Shown here one piece after another: positions 1-9,996 of a stretch of 29,038 bases of DNA (its first letter is position 1; every line of letters starts with the position of its first letter). The notes under the pieces are model-generated. The model worked only from the letters and a program-made list of their open reading frames with translations. It was not told the origin of the DNA and did not search any database. The position numbers were made by a program, and so were the translations under genes. Origin of the DNA: Pinguiococcus pyrenoidosus (lineage: Eukaryota; Sar; Pinguiophyceae; Pinguiochrysidales; Pinguiochrysidaceae); contig JAAMXY010000071.1 of NCBI GenBank assembly GCA_019677205.1, forward strand, positions 1 through 29,038. The letters are read 5' to 3'.

Positions 1-2741
1 GCTCGACGGGGTGCTTAGCCCAAGCAAGGCAGACAATCGACTGCTCCGCCGTTCCTCCACGGGGTCTACGCTCAGCTCTATGGAGCCGCTGTCCTTGGTG
101 GACACTTCGCTCTTGTTGCTCACCGTGACGGGCAGAAGGGATGGTATTCGCGACATGTCCGCTACAGTGTGTCTTCGCGATGACGTATCCGACCCCCCGT
201 CAAGCTCTCCACTGGCCACCGCCATGAGCTTCATCGACTGCGCTCCCACTTCTGCCTCTGCGTCGCTGTGAGCTTCTTCTGCTTCTTCTTCTTCTTCTTC
301 CTCCTCCATGATTCCAAAATGCGTGGGCCGGCTTCGTGATAGAGTCGGCGACGGCGCCCCCTGCCGCCTGGATGTCCTGGACAAGTTGCCGCTGCTGCCC
401 CGAGACAACAAGCGTTTAGAGCTTCTGGAATTGAGTCTAGTCGGAAGGAAATCGCCGTCCTCGGAGTCCTCATCGGAGTCGTCCTCATTGAAGAGCTCGA
501 TGTCCTGGCCGATGAACATGGCCATGGACCCTTCAAACACGGTGGAGCGCACCGTTTTGGATGACTTGCGTTTGTCCTTGTCCTTTCGCCTTCCCCCTGA
601 TCTGGGCAGCCATTTTTCGTAATCCGCAGCGTAGTCCGCCGCCATGGCGGTGCCCACCACTTCTCCCCAGACGCGTCTGCGGAAGGTGTGCAGCAGCTTG
701 CGCTTGGTCCACGTATGCTCCGACTCGGCCCCCTTCTTTTTGTTCTTCTTGTTCTTCTTGGTAGCCACCTTGCTGCTGTTGTTGTGGCGCGAGAAGTCCT
801 CCTCCCGTAGCTCGAACACGACGTCGAAGCACTTGCCGGGGTAGTCGGGGAGGCCCATGGTAGAAGTGATGTACGGGTTGCTGATGACGCTGTCCGAGCT
901 CAGCATGCGCTTGACGGCCCCGGCGTTGTTGTTCAGCCACGATAGCGACAGGCTGGGAACGATGCGCGCCTTCTTGCCTGACTGATAGGACCTCGAGTCG
1001 TGCACCAGCGCGAAGTGAGACTTCTTCTCCTCCTTGGCCTTGGAGTACTCGCCATGCACCACGGCGTCGGCGATGTAGTCAAAGAACTCGAGGGCGGCGA
1101 CCTTATCGTTGAACGGCGTGTCCCGATCCGGGGTAAGGTACTTCTGGTAGGTCTCCAGCAGCTCCTGGAGGGGCGCGATCGTCTCGTCCATCACGTGAAT
1201 CTCCAGCACCTGCAGCACGTGGCGCTCGGCCGAGGACATGCCCTTCATGCCCAGGATGGACAGGAGGTTCTCGCTGGTGGTGGCGTTGATCAGCAAAGTC
1301 AGCGCCGCCACCCCGCTCACCATCGCGACAATCTTGTTGCCGTCCTCCGTCTCGCCTAGGCCCTCCAGGTCATTGCGGAGCAGAATCGCCAGCGCGAGGC
1401 CCACGGCGCCGCGGAGGCCTCCCCATGTCATGACAGCAATCTCCTTGTAGTTCGCCGTCTTCTTCGCCCAGATGGCAACGTACGCATCCCCGAGCGTCCG
1501 CAGTGCTCCCGAGAAGGTCGCCGCTGCCGTCCGCGGCTCCCCCTCATCCGGTTGCTTCTCCTCGAGGAGGAGGAAGAGGAACGGGTAGAGCAGGAGAAGC
1601 ATGACGACGCGGATGAGAATGCAGAACGCCCACAGCAGCAAAATGTACCCGAAGAAGGATGCCGAGAACGACCCGGCGGACAGCGCCTCGGCCGAGAGAA
1701 GTCCGGAGAGAAAGAAGATGGTCGCGTTCACGATGCCGCCAGCCGCGTGCCACACGCCGTGGATGGTCTCCGGCTCGTGCAGGATCGGGTTCGAGTACGT
1801 GCCATACACCAGCCCACACGCCAGCGAGCTGAGCACTCCGCTGACACCGAGGATCTCCTCGCCAACGAAAAAGGCGAAGTAGGCCGCGAAAAGCGTGGTG
1901 ATGAGATGAATCAGCTTGTCGCGCTGGCTCGCTCTCCGCCGAGCTTGGTATATCATGTACAGCGTCAGGACCCCCGCCACTGCTCCGAAGGCCGGCCCGC
2001 CTATCGAGACCCTCACGAGCTGGACCGCGATATCCAGCGGCGCCGACTCCTTGCCCTGATACTTGTCGAAGAAAAGCTCAAAGAGTACCAGAGCCACACC
2101 ATCGTTCAGCAACGACTCTCCGGAGATCAGGGCGGTCATCTTAGGACTCGCTCCTGCCATTCACCACAAAGCGAAGGTCAAGGTCCTGCCACAAAGGAAA
2201 ACAGAAGGCCGCCGTGGCCGTCATCTCGATGACGCTTACCGAGATCTTCCAGCAGAGCTACGACTGCGACGGGATCGGTTGCCGAGAGGATGGCGCCAGC
2301 GGTGAGCGAGAGGCTCCAGTTCAGACCGAAGGGCAGCACGTAGTAAAGCACGAAGGCGGTGAGATACGTGCCAATCAGCACGCCAGGCACGGCGAGCAGC
2401 AGGCAGCCGGGCAGGACCATGAAGAAATTTCTGGACGAGAACATGGCCTCTGGGAAGATGAGAATCGGCAGCGCGCCGAACAGCAGCAGGTGCGGGTCGA
2501 CGTTGATCCAGGAGTCGATGGACTTGGACAGAACGCCCATGTCGACCACGGTGTGCAGCTCGAAGAGCAGCAGGCCCTCCAGAAACATGGCGACGGTGAA
2601 GGGCAGGCCTTTCAGGAGCTTCAGCCGCGTGGTCAGGAACAGCGTCAGGATGGCCAGCACCAGACTGAGGATGAACACCAGCAAGTCCTGGTGCGGCGTG
2701 TCATGCCCCCCATGGTGAGTCTCTTCCTCGCTCGAGCCCAT
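1..2741 (-). CDS. Na+/H+ antiporter, CPA1 / SOS1-NHX7-like (C-terminus cut by window edge)
   Basis: Two exons, complement(<1..2153, 2240..2741), with an 86-bp GT-AG intron (2154-2239) of phase 1. Joining them restores the exchanger core TDPVAVVALLEDLG-ASPK followed by ISGESLLNDGVAL, typical of the NhaP/NHE family. The ATG at 2741 has an in-frame TAG two codons upstream, so the start is firm. Residues about 1-475 hold roughly 12 hydrophobic segments, including WGGLRGAVG near residue 410. More than 400 residues of hydrophilic tail follow, Lys-, Ser- and acid-rich, with a poly-Glu run encoded near 270-308, and the frame is still open at base 1. The family exchanges Na+ (or K+) for H+ across plasma or endomembranes. 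The long tail resembles SOS1-type plasma-membrane antiporters, whose tail is regulatory. No cyclic-nucleotide-binding domain is visible, but it could lie beyond the edge. The gene shares a 413-bp divergent gap with the protease gene. Confidence 0.93.
270..308. repeat. CTT/CTC triplet tract (poly-Glu codons)
   Basis: A run of CTT and CTC triplets on the + strand encodes consecutive Glu codons (GAA/GAG) in the antiporter tail on the - strand. The run is slightly interrupted. Such tracts are prone to length variation. Confidence 0.8.
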
Positions 2742-3154
2742 CTCGGGCTACAACCGCATCGGCGTGCCTTGAAGGGCGTCAACAACAGAGTCGTGAGAAC
2801 GTTATGCGACGAGGAAGAAACGACCGCTCAAGGACTTTACTAAAGGCTGTGGAAGGTGTCTTTTCAAAGACGACTTTCTACCTCAAGAGCGCCCCCAATT
2901 GGTCAAAGCTTCGAAATCGCGCGCCCGCATTGGATTACTCCTGGTACTTTTGGATTTTGATTTACTTCGTGGTCTTGATGGATTTTCCCTGATGGTTCGA
3001 TTTCCAACAGAAACCCTCGAAGACCTCCGCGCATACAGTCGCGGGACCGTTCGCTCAGTAGAAACTGGGCACGAAGACATCGTCTTCTGCATCGTCGGCG
3101 TCGAGAACCTTTGCGTCGCGAACGGTATTCGGGCTCCGCCAGAGAGGCGGCGCC
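2742..3154. promoter_or_regulatory. Divergent 5' region between antiporter and protease genes
   Basis: This 413-bp gap lies between two start codons on opposite strands and must carry both 5' UTRs and promoters. It is moderately T-rich around 2935-3010. I see no convincing TATA box, repeat or additional gene. Its role as a shared promoter is inferred from position only. Confidence 0.5.
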
Positions 3155-5066
3155 ATGGGCGCGACCGCAGCGGCACTGCTGCTATTTTTGAACCTTGTTG
3201 GCGCGGCGCCAATCGTACGGCTTTCCGTCCATCGCGATGCGCGCGAGGCGGCGCCATGGGACGAGCAGCTCGAGCTCGTCCGGGCGGACAGAGGGCGCCG
3301 GCGCCTGAGCGGCGCGGCGTGGCCGCCGGTGCCACTGCATGTGGGCGAGGGTACGCACTACATGAACGTGTACATCGGCACGCCGCCGCAGCGCGCCAGC
3401 GTCATCCTGGATACGGGCTCCCACCACACGGCTTTCCCCTGCGATGGCTGCATCAGCTGCGGGACGCACACGGACCCGTACTTCGACCGGACGCGCTCGG
3501 AGACGCTGCACACTTTTCGATGTTGGGAATGTCACTACGGCGCCAGCTGCAGGGGCGGCAGCCAGGTGTGCACCCTGAGCCAACACTACACCGAGGGCTC
3601 CAGCTGGGTGGCCGAGCAGACGCGCGACCAGCTGTGGCTGGACATTAACTTTGACCCCGCGGAGATCGGGGACGCCGTGGCCAGGCGCAAGATGGTGGCC
3701 GTTGACTTCATTTTTGGCTGCCAGACGCGCGAGACCAAGCTGTTCACGACGCAGGTGGAGAACGGCATCATGGGCCTCTCGATGTCGCAGAAGACGCTGA
3801 TCCCGCAGCTCAAGCACCAGGGCATCATCGAGCGGAACGCCTTCAGCATCTGCTTCAACCAGACCGGTGGCCTCCTCACTGTCGGCGGGCAAGACCCCGC
3901 GCTGAACCCGCGGCGCCTGCCCGTTGGTTTCACGCCCCTTCTGACCACGAGGCTCCGCAGAGTCGATCAGTTCTTCATCGTACGCGTCCAGGAAGTCTTC
4001 GTCGGGCAGCGGAGCCTCGGCCGCGCGGCCGCCGACCTGTTCAACGTGAGACCCGGCTGCGTCTTGGACTCGGGAACTTCGGACACGTACTTGCCCAAGC
4101 GGCTCGGGCACATGTTTTTGGAGGCGTGGAGAGAGGAAGGCGTCACGTGGCCTTTCGCCGTGCGCACCGTGCAGCTTAGCCGCGAGGAGCTGGAGAGACT
4201 GCCCTCCATCACCATCGTATTCAGCTCCGGAGCAAGGTTGGAGATCAAGCCCACGAGCTACATGGAGCTGAGCTCGACCAAAGGCGTCTACGTTCCCCGC
4301 ATCTACCTCACGGAAGAGCGAGGCGCGATTCTCGGTAAGAGCATCCCTCTCCTCCTCGGCTGAATCCACCGAGGGGCCTCTCAGCTCCACTATCATGCTG
4401 CTGCGCACAGGGGCGAATGCGTTCAATGACCATGACATCTTGTTCGATGTCGAGGGATCACGAGTTGGGATTGTACCCAGCAGCTGCGACCCGCAAGTTC
4501 CCTTGGACGCCCGACCGCCGTACCAAAGGCTGCTCGGGAAAGCCAAGCCGAGCTTCTTCCAGAAGTTCGTCCTCAGCCACTCGGTGTTTGGCTGGTTCTT
4601 CGAGCTCATGACGGGGTTCCAGGCGAAGCCGAGCGGAGGCAAGATCGTCAACGATGTCGGGCAAGGCAAGCTTGACAGGGCCAGCGGGCAGTCGTTCTCG
4701 AAGAAGATGGACGAGCAGAGCCGCTTCCTCACCATTCTCATCTTAAGCCTGATCTGCTGCGGAGCATTTCTCGTCTACGTCTGGCGGAAGGCGATGGCAG
4801 AAGTAAAACTTCACCAAGTCAAGATGACCAAGTCTCGATCGAGAGAGAACAGCAAGGAGGCCGAAGATCCCCAAGCGGATTGCAATGAAGCCCTTGCGGG
4901 TAACAAAGAGCCAGGGAATAGCTCACCGCGATTCGCGGAGCAGAGGCGAAAGGATCTCTGGGACAAAGGGTCGCCGGTTCCCGACACCTCGCCAATCCAG
5001 GACGGAGAAGCGAAGAACAACCACCCGGCCCGCGAGAGACTCAAAAAGGTCACCCAGAAAGCATAG
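3155..5066 (+). CDS. Membrane-anchored pepsin-family (A1) aspartyl protease, plasmepsin V/ASP5-like
   Basis: Exons 3155..4334 and 4411..5066, with a 76-bp GT-AG intron (4335-4410, phase 1). The product is 611 residues. Splicing restores the conserved GAILGANAFNDHDILFD segment; reading through gives an early stop. A signal peptide (residues 1 to about 18) precedes the catalytic domain. The two active-site motifs are DTGS (Asp86) and DSGT (Asp305). After the first comes a Cys-rich insert (FPCDGCISCGTHTDPYFD, then CWEC and further Cys) like the nepenthesin-type insert of plasmepsin V and Toxoplasma ASP5. A transmembrane helix near 498-518 and a basic, hydrophilic tail of about 90 residues follow, so it is probably a type I membrane protein facing the ER/Golgi lumen. 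In apicomplexans this clade processes exported proteins; the substrate here is unknown. A BACE-like or other A1 protease is the alternative. Confidence 0.9.
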
Positions 5067-5550
5067 AGAAGTCTCGTCGTGCCTGCGTGAGTCGAGATCA
5101 TCCTCAACGAGGTTGGCAGCGTGTCCATCGAAAGACCAAGTACAAGAATTGCTCGAAACGTGACTTGTTCCATTTCCCACTCAAAGCAAGTATAGGTGGA
5201 GAGACAGCAACGCGGCGTGTCAATCTGCGCGTCCACCCCGTATCGTCACGCGCGGTTGCTAGCCCTCCTGAAATCGGAAGTAACTCGGGGAAAGGCGCAC
5301 TGGCTTTACAGACTCAGGCTGCCACTTTCCATGCAAAGCATGCACGCAGTGCCTCTTGGTACTCGACGAAACGCAGACTCAGGGAAAACATGTAAGAAGA
5401 GTGTGGAAAGGTACAACTAAACCCTCGAAAGGTGCGCAGCAACTTCGCAGTCCGCGTTCCGCTGGAGCATCAACACTATCCATCATCACCCAGTCTCGCA
5501 TGCTCCGAACGGGACAAGGGAACGGTTGCTGGTCGTGGGGTGGAAGTAGC
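5067..5550. other. Convergent 3' gap, no gene seen
   Basis: This 484-bp stretch lies between the stop codons of the protease (+) and the oxygenase (-). Only short unsupported reading frames are present. It presumably contains both 3' UTRs and polyadenylation sites; no terminator, repeat or RNA gene was recognised. Confidence 0.6.
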
Positions 5551-7250
5551 TCACACGTTCATGAGCTCCTCCGCTCCGGGCTTCATCCAAACCTCCCACT
5601 TGTACGTGCTCGACGCCTTGGAGAACCCCTCCTTCGTGCCTGCCGGGGTCGCGCGCTCGCCGGAGAAGACGATGGCAATGCGCTCGCTGCGATAGAGCAC
5701 ACCCTGCACCCTCTCCCCAGCCGGGGTCGCGACCGGCTTCTTCTTCGGCGCCCAAGGAGACGAGATGATGTTGTTCCTCTGCACGGCGGTGTCCAGGATC
5801 GCTTCGGCCTCCTGCTCGGTGATGGACCAGGACGGCTCGTGGTCCTCCTCTTGCTCCTCCTTGGGCAGAGAGAGCTCGGCGAGGCAGTCCCAGTCCTCCA
5901 GGACGAAATCATCCTCCTTGGCGTGGCGGAGGGGAAGCGGAGGCATCTGCGTCGCGGACTGCTCAGCCTGGGAGAGCGAGTCGGACGCTTCGTTCCAGCC
6001 GGTCTTTTCCCACCGCATGAGCTCCGTGGCCTCCGCCCAGGCACGGTCAAGAAGGCTCGCGACCTTGCTCTGGGGATGAGGCTTCTTCAGCTCGCCGATG
6101 AGCTCCGTGAGCCGCTTCTCCGCGGCTCGGATGGCGCCCACGCCGTAGGTCACGCCGGCGGTGTGGGCGTCCAGCGGCAGGCCCATCCGGTAGGCGTACT
6201 TGGCTTTCATGTCTTCGGAGGCCATGACGGAGATCTGCTTCGCGTCCTCCTTTTCCGCGACGCGGCGGACGGCGATCTCGAGGACGCTCTCGTGCGGTAG
6301 AAAATCACTGGCAGCGGTGACAAACCAGCGCGTGGTCTTCTCCGAGGTGGCTCGCATCGCGAGGTGGATCAGCAGCGCCTTGCTGACGTTGTTCCGCTTC
6401 GCCTGGACCACGTTGTAGACGGTACTTGGGAACTGGAAGATGTGGTGATTCTCCGTGGTCTTGCCAGTCCTTTTCTCGAACTTCTCGTTGCTCTTGTAGC
6501 TAAAGTCCATGCGCATCGTCTCCGAGTCCAACCACGCCTCCGTGAGGGTGCTGGGCGCGCCCAGCTCGTTGCCGAAGCTCGACGTGTGCAAGAAGGCGGG
6601 ATGATACACATCAAAGGCATTCCGGAAGGCATCGTTGAAGGACCCCTTGAGCTCGATCTCAAACCGCACGGTGGGCTTCTGCCGATCGCTGGCTTCCTGG
6701 ATGTAGTCGCAGCCGGGAATCCGCGGCGCCGCGTCGATGGTCTCCTCCGTGGCGAAGCGATTCCACCAGACGATGCCGTCTTGCTCCTTGCAGATGCCCA
6801 CGGGCGGCACGTCGGCGCTGTGGGTGTCGCCGACGCAGAGACCATGGTAGGGACACTGGAGGCAGCCGTTGCGCAGCGCCTTGCCCGCGGAGAGCATGGC
6901 CCCCAGATGCGGACAGCAGTCCGGATGCGAAAAGACGCTACTCTGCGGCGCCGCAAGAGCCACCGGCAGCCCCAAGAAACCAGTGTCAGAGCGCTTCGGT
7001 GCGGGACGCAGCAGGTCTGAAGGATTGGATGGCTCACATTGTGCGTTCTCCAGACCACCACCGGCTCGTCCACGAACTCGACGCGCTTGACCTCATTCCT
7101 CCTCAGGTCCTTCGAGAAGCACAGCGGGTGCCAGCCAGGCGTGTAGCTCGTGGGCGCGGGGAAGCGCGCTCGCGAGGGGAAGTGGTGCGGCGCGAAGTGG
7201 AAGGCATTGCTGGGCAGCAGAAGCAGCGCGAAGGCAGCCAGAACTTGCAT
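5551..7250 (-). CDS. Plastid-targeted Rieske-type oxygenase, pheophorbide a oxygenase-like
   Basis: Exons complement(5551..6942, 7038..7250), with a 95-bp intron (6943-7037, phase 0; donor GTGAGC, acceptor CGCAG). The product is 534 residues. The leader MQVLAAFALLLLPSNAFHFAP combines a signal peptide with Phe at the cleavage site, the pattern of proteins entering red-lineage complex plastids. Splicing gives EPVVVWRTHN-SSVFSHPDCCPH, placing the Rieske ligands at Cys81/His83 and Cys101/His104. The mononuclear-iron motif follows at Asn179, Asp182, His185 and His190. Family members (PAO, TIC55, chlorophyllide a oxygenase) use ferredoxin-derived electrons to oxygenate tetrapyrroles or related substrates. 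The region after residue about 380 is acidic and charged and shows no hydrophobic anchor, unlike plant PAO. PAO-like is my best call, but the substrate cannot be read from sequence. The gene shares a divergent gap with the BASS-type transporter. Confidence 0.85.
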
Positions 7251-7850
7251 GGCTCCTGGCGAGGCTCGGGGCTGGGCGGGCGGGGCGGTACAGGGCACCC
7301 TCTCCGAACAGGCAGCCGGCAACGCTGTTGCAACACGAGGTCCAGGGAAGGCGCGCGGAGCCAGCGGTGAGGCCCAAAGCGCGTTGGGGGGGCTGACGCC
7401 CGGCACCGAAGGGTGGCTGCGGGAGGTCGAGAACACTTGAGGTTTCTGGGCCGAATTTGACTTATCCGATTATTGTACACCCGCAGAAGAGTCCCAAGCT
7501 CGAAGTTCAAACCGCCCGGCTTGGAGCGGCCAATGCTTTTTGACTTGGGTAGCCGAAACTTGAACTGACCAATCGATGAGAACCAATCCACTCTGTTCGG
7601 AGTGCCGTCTTTGCATGAAGATTTGATTTGTATCCATGTAAAAGGTTCATAACGGACGGAATATCTTGGTATTGATCCACTCATGTTCGGCGAGGAACTC
7701 TTCCGTTTGCTCCAAGTCATCCAATTCTTTTGGATCATAACGACTTCACCATTATTTCAAGTTGACCGGTTTTTCTCTTGACCGTTCTCGATTCGACTCG
7801 CTTCGATCTTCGATCCGATTCGCTCCGATCCGCTTCGATCTGCTTCGATC

Positions 7851-7880
7851 GAATCGAATCGAATCGAATCGAATCGAATC
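7851..7880. repeat. (GAATC)6 tandem repeat
   Basis: Six perfect copies of the 5-bp unit GAATC lie in the divergent promoter gap. They are preceded by related but degenerate TTCGATC and GATTCG sequence, some of which is complementary to the GAATC units and could pair with them. Confidence 0.95.
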
Positions 7881-7900
7881 GATATCGCGATCGCGATATC
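7881..7900. repeat. 20-bp perfect palindrome
   Basis: GATATCGCGATCGCGATATC equals its own reverse complement. It abuts the GAATC tandem repeat directly. It could be a binding site for a symmetric dimer or a cruciform-forming element; no function is known. Confidence 0.95.
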
Positions 7901-8018
7901 ATGATCTCAAATCGGTCCGTTCGCTCCACGCGCAAATCAGCTGACCGCCAAGAGGATTTCCCGCCCTTCTCGCCTTGAACCTCCCCGCTCTTTGGGGCGC
8001 GCCATTCCTTCTCTCGCG

Positions 8019-9399
8019 ATGTGGTACACCCCGAAGGTCGCCCTCCTCTTCCTCCCCATGGTCTGTGCGCTGCTTGCGCAGCCGTGGAGGCCGCAAGTCA
8101 AGCCTTGGCGGCCGCTCGTGGCGCGACACAAGCCGTGCTTGGTGCCCCCCTCGCAGGCCATGCGGGCCAGAGGCGGTATCCGCAGGCGTGTGGCGACCAC
8201 TTCGCCCGATGGGACGCCCACGTCGCCCGATGGGACGCCCTCGTCAAAGGAGAGTCGTTTCAAGGCGCTCGGGCGCTTCGCGAAGAAGAACCAGTTCGTC
8301 TTGGGCATGCTGGTCACGCTGCTGCTCTCTTATCAACTCCCCGGTGCGGGCGCCTCGGGCACCTTGGTCGCCAAGCTGGTGAACGACTGGTGCATCTTCG
8401 TCATCTTCCTGATAAGCGGGTTCGGGCTGCGTGTCTCGGACATTGTGGACACCGCCTCCAACGTCAAGGTCAACGTCTTCATTCAGACGTTCATCTTCGT
8501 GCTTTGGCCGCTGCTGGGAATCGCGCTCAAGCAGCCGCTCACGGTAGGTGAAGGCCACGACATGGAGCGGAGCTGTGGCATCGATCTCGCAGAGCAGAGG
8601 CTTAGTCGCGTCTTGGATTGTGGTCGTGCTTTGTCAGGGCCTTGGGTGGAGCGCTCCGCTGGTGGACGGGGTTCTGAACTTGGCCGCGCTGCCCTGCACC
8701 ATCAACATGTGCATCGCGCTGACGCAATCTGCGGGCGGGAACGTGGCTGCTTCGGTCGTCAACGCGCTGTTCAGCAACATCTTGGGCGTGTTCCTGACGC
8801 CGCTGCTCTTCTTCGGCCTGACGGGAGTGCAGGCGAACGCGCCGCCCTTCCTGGTGGTGCTGCAGAAGCTGCTGGTGAAGGCCGTCCTTCCGCTGGTGAT
8901 TGGCGTGTGCCTGCGATACTCGCCGGCGGAGAAAGCACTGCGATTCAAGGGCACCCTGAAGAACGTCACCGAGGTGTCCCTGCTCGCCATCGTCTTCACA
9001 ACGTTCTGCGACACCTTCAGCCGAGGCATCGGCGTGAGCGGACCGGAGATCCTGGGCCTCCTGGCGTTGATGCCGGTGCTCCATACCATGATGCTCGTCC
9101 TGAGCTTCCTGGCCAGTGGCTGGCGGCCCCTCGGCTTCAGCATGCGCGACCGCGTGGCGGCAGCGTACTGCGGGTCACACAAGACGCTGGCATTCGGCCT
9201 GCCGCTGCTGAACACGGTCTACGCGGCGGACCCCACGTTGGCGCTGCGTTCGGCGCCCTTGCTGCTGCTCCACCCGCTGCAGCTCTTCATTGGGAGCGTG
9301 TTCCAGCCCTACTTCCAGAGGAGAGTCTACGGCGAGGCGAACGAGGCAGAAGCGAAGGCGGAGGCCGCGCCCGAGGCCGAGGCGAAGTCCGCAACATGA
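8019..9399 (+). CDS. SLC10A7 / BASS4-like solute:sodium symporter family transporter
   Basis: Exons 8019..8543 and 8638..9399, with a 94-bp intron (8544-8637, phase 0; donor GTAGGT, acceptor TTTGTCAG). The product is 428 residues. Splicing joins ALKQPLT to GLGWSAPLVDGVLNLAALP. Family marks of the SBF-like group are LPCTINMCIALTQSAGGN, FTTFCDTFS, YCGSHKTLAFGLPLLNTVY and LLLHPLQLFIGS. About nine to ten hydrophobic helices follow a leader of about 95 residues. The leader starts MWYTPKVALLFLPMVCALLAQ and continues Arg/Pro-rich, consistent with organelle targeting, although no Phe follows the signal peptide. Relatives include human SLC10A7 and the plant plastid protein BASS4. The transported substrate is not predictable. 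An exact 18-bp duplication (7-residue period) lies in the leader. The C-terminus is Ala/Glu-rich. Confidence 0.9.
8202..8240. repeat. 21-bp-period tandem duplication in transporter leader
   Basis: The same 18 bp occurs at 8202-8219 and 8223-8240, encoding SPDGTP twice in the presumed targeting region. It looks like a local slippage duplication. Confidence 0.9.
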
Positions 9400-9996
9400 G
9401 CATGCAGAGCAATTCTTCGAACGAAAGGCGTGAAAGACGGACGGCATTTCGAAGACTCGAAGAAAGGGTGTTGATATTGAACACGCAGAAGCGCAAGGAC
9501 GTCGAAGACACAAACGAAGAAGGCACGAAAACGAGTTTCACGAGTTTCGGTCAGCTCTTCTGCTCCGCGTCGATGTGTGGTTGAACGTCCAACCTGCGTG
9601 GCACATCGATGGCCCACGCAGGGAACCCTTGTACGCTCCATATACACGACTGCTTTGCACGCACCAGCCGCAGATCCTCTTGTTTGGCCCGCGCAATCGT
9701 TCTTTCGCATCCAATCACGAAGCGATTTTTTTCTCCCGAACATTCGCCATTGGTGCGATTAGCACAAGTTGCACATGACATCCTTCGTAACCCCCCAGCG
9801 CCACGTACGCCCACTCCACGACGCCACAAGCGGCGCCCAAGTCCGCCTCCAGCGCCACCGGACGTCCTCAAGGTCCGCAGCAGCCAAGCCACGGCCCTGG
9901 TTCCACGCCCAGAGGCGCTGGCGCCAACCCGCTCGGAGGTCAGTCCGGCGTGGACCCAGCTCGCCGAGAGCGGGAAGGCAGGCGGTTGAGAAGTAC
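9400..9996. other. Tandem gap between transporter and NUDIX genes
   Basis: This gap of about 600 bp should hold the transporter 3' UTR and the NUDIX promoter. It is the only same-strand junction in the window. The NUDIX reading frame stays open upstream to an ATG at 9775, so the last 220 bp may be coding. A frame starting with ATG at 9609 and ending at 9989 has no recognisable domain and was not accepted. Confidence 0.5.

Larger units (their letters stand above)
7251..8018. promoter_or_regulatory. Divergent 5' region with AT-rich tract and simple repeats
   Basis: This 768-bp gap between the oxygenase (-) and transporter (+) starts contains an AT-rich stretch (about 7440-7780), TTCGATC/GATCCG-rich sequence (7790-7850), six GAATC units and a 20-bp perfect palindrome. 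No gene was found. Bidirectional promoter function is inferred from position. Confidence 0.5.

Noticed and set aside
3182-4741. 519-residue open frame on the minus strand across the protease gene
   Set aside because: Antisense shadow of a GC-rich coding region; it ignores the intron and has no recognisable domain.
7886-7893. GCGATCGC octamer, identical to the cyanobacterial HIP1 repeat
   Set aside because: It is simply the centre of the local palindrome; a single copy in a eukaryotic gap is no sign of cyanobacterial origin.
9609-9989. 126-residue frame starting at an ATG between transporter and NUDIX genes
   Set aside because: No domain, Pro/Arg-rich low-information composition, and it overlaps the open upstream frame of the NUDIX gene.
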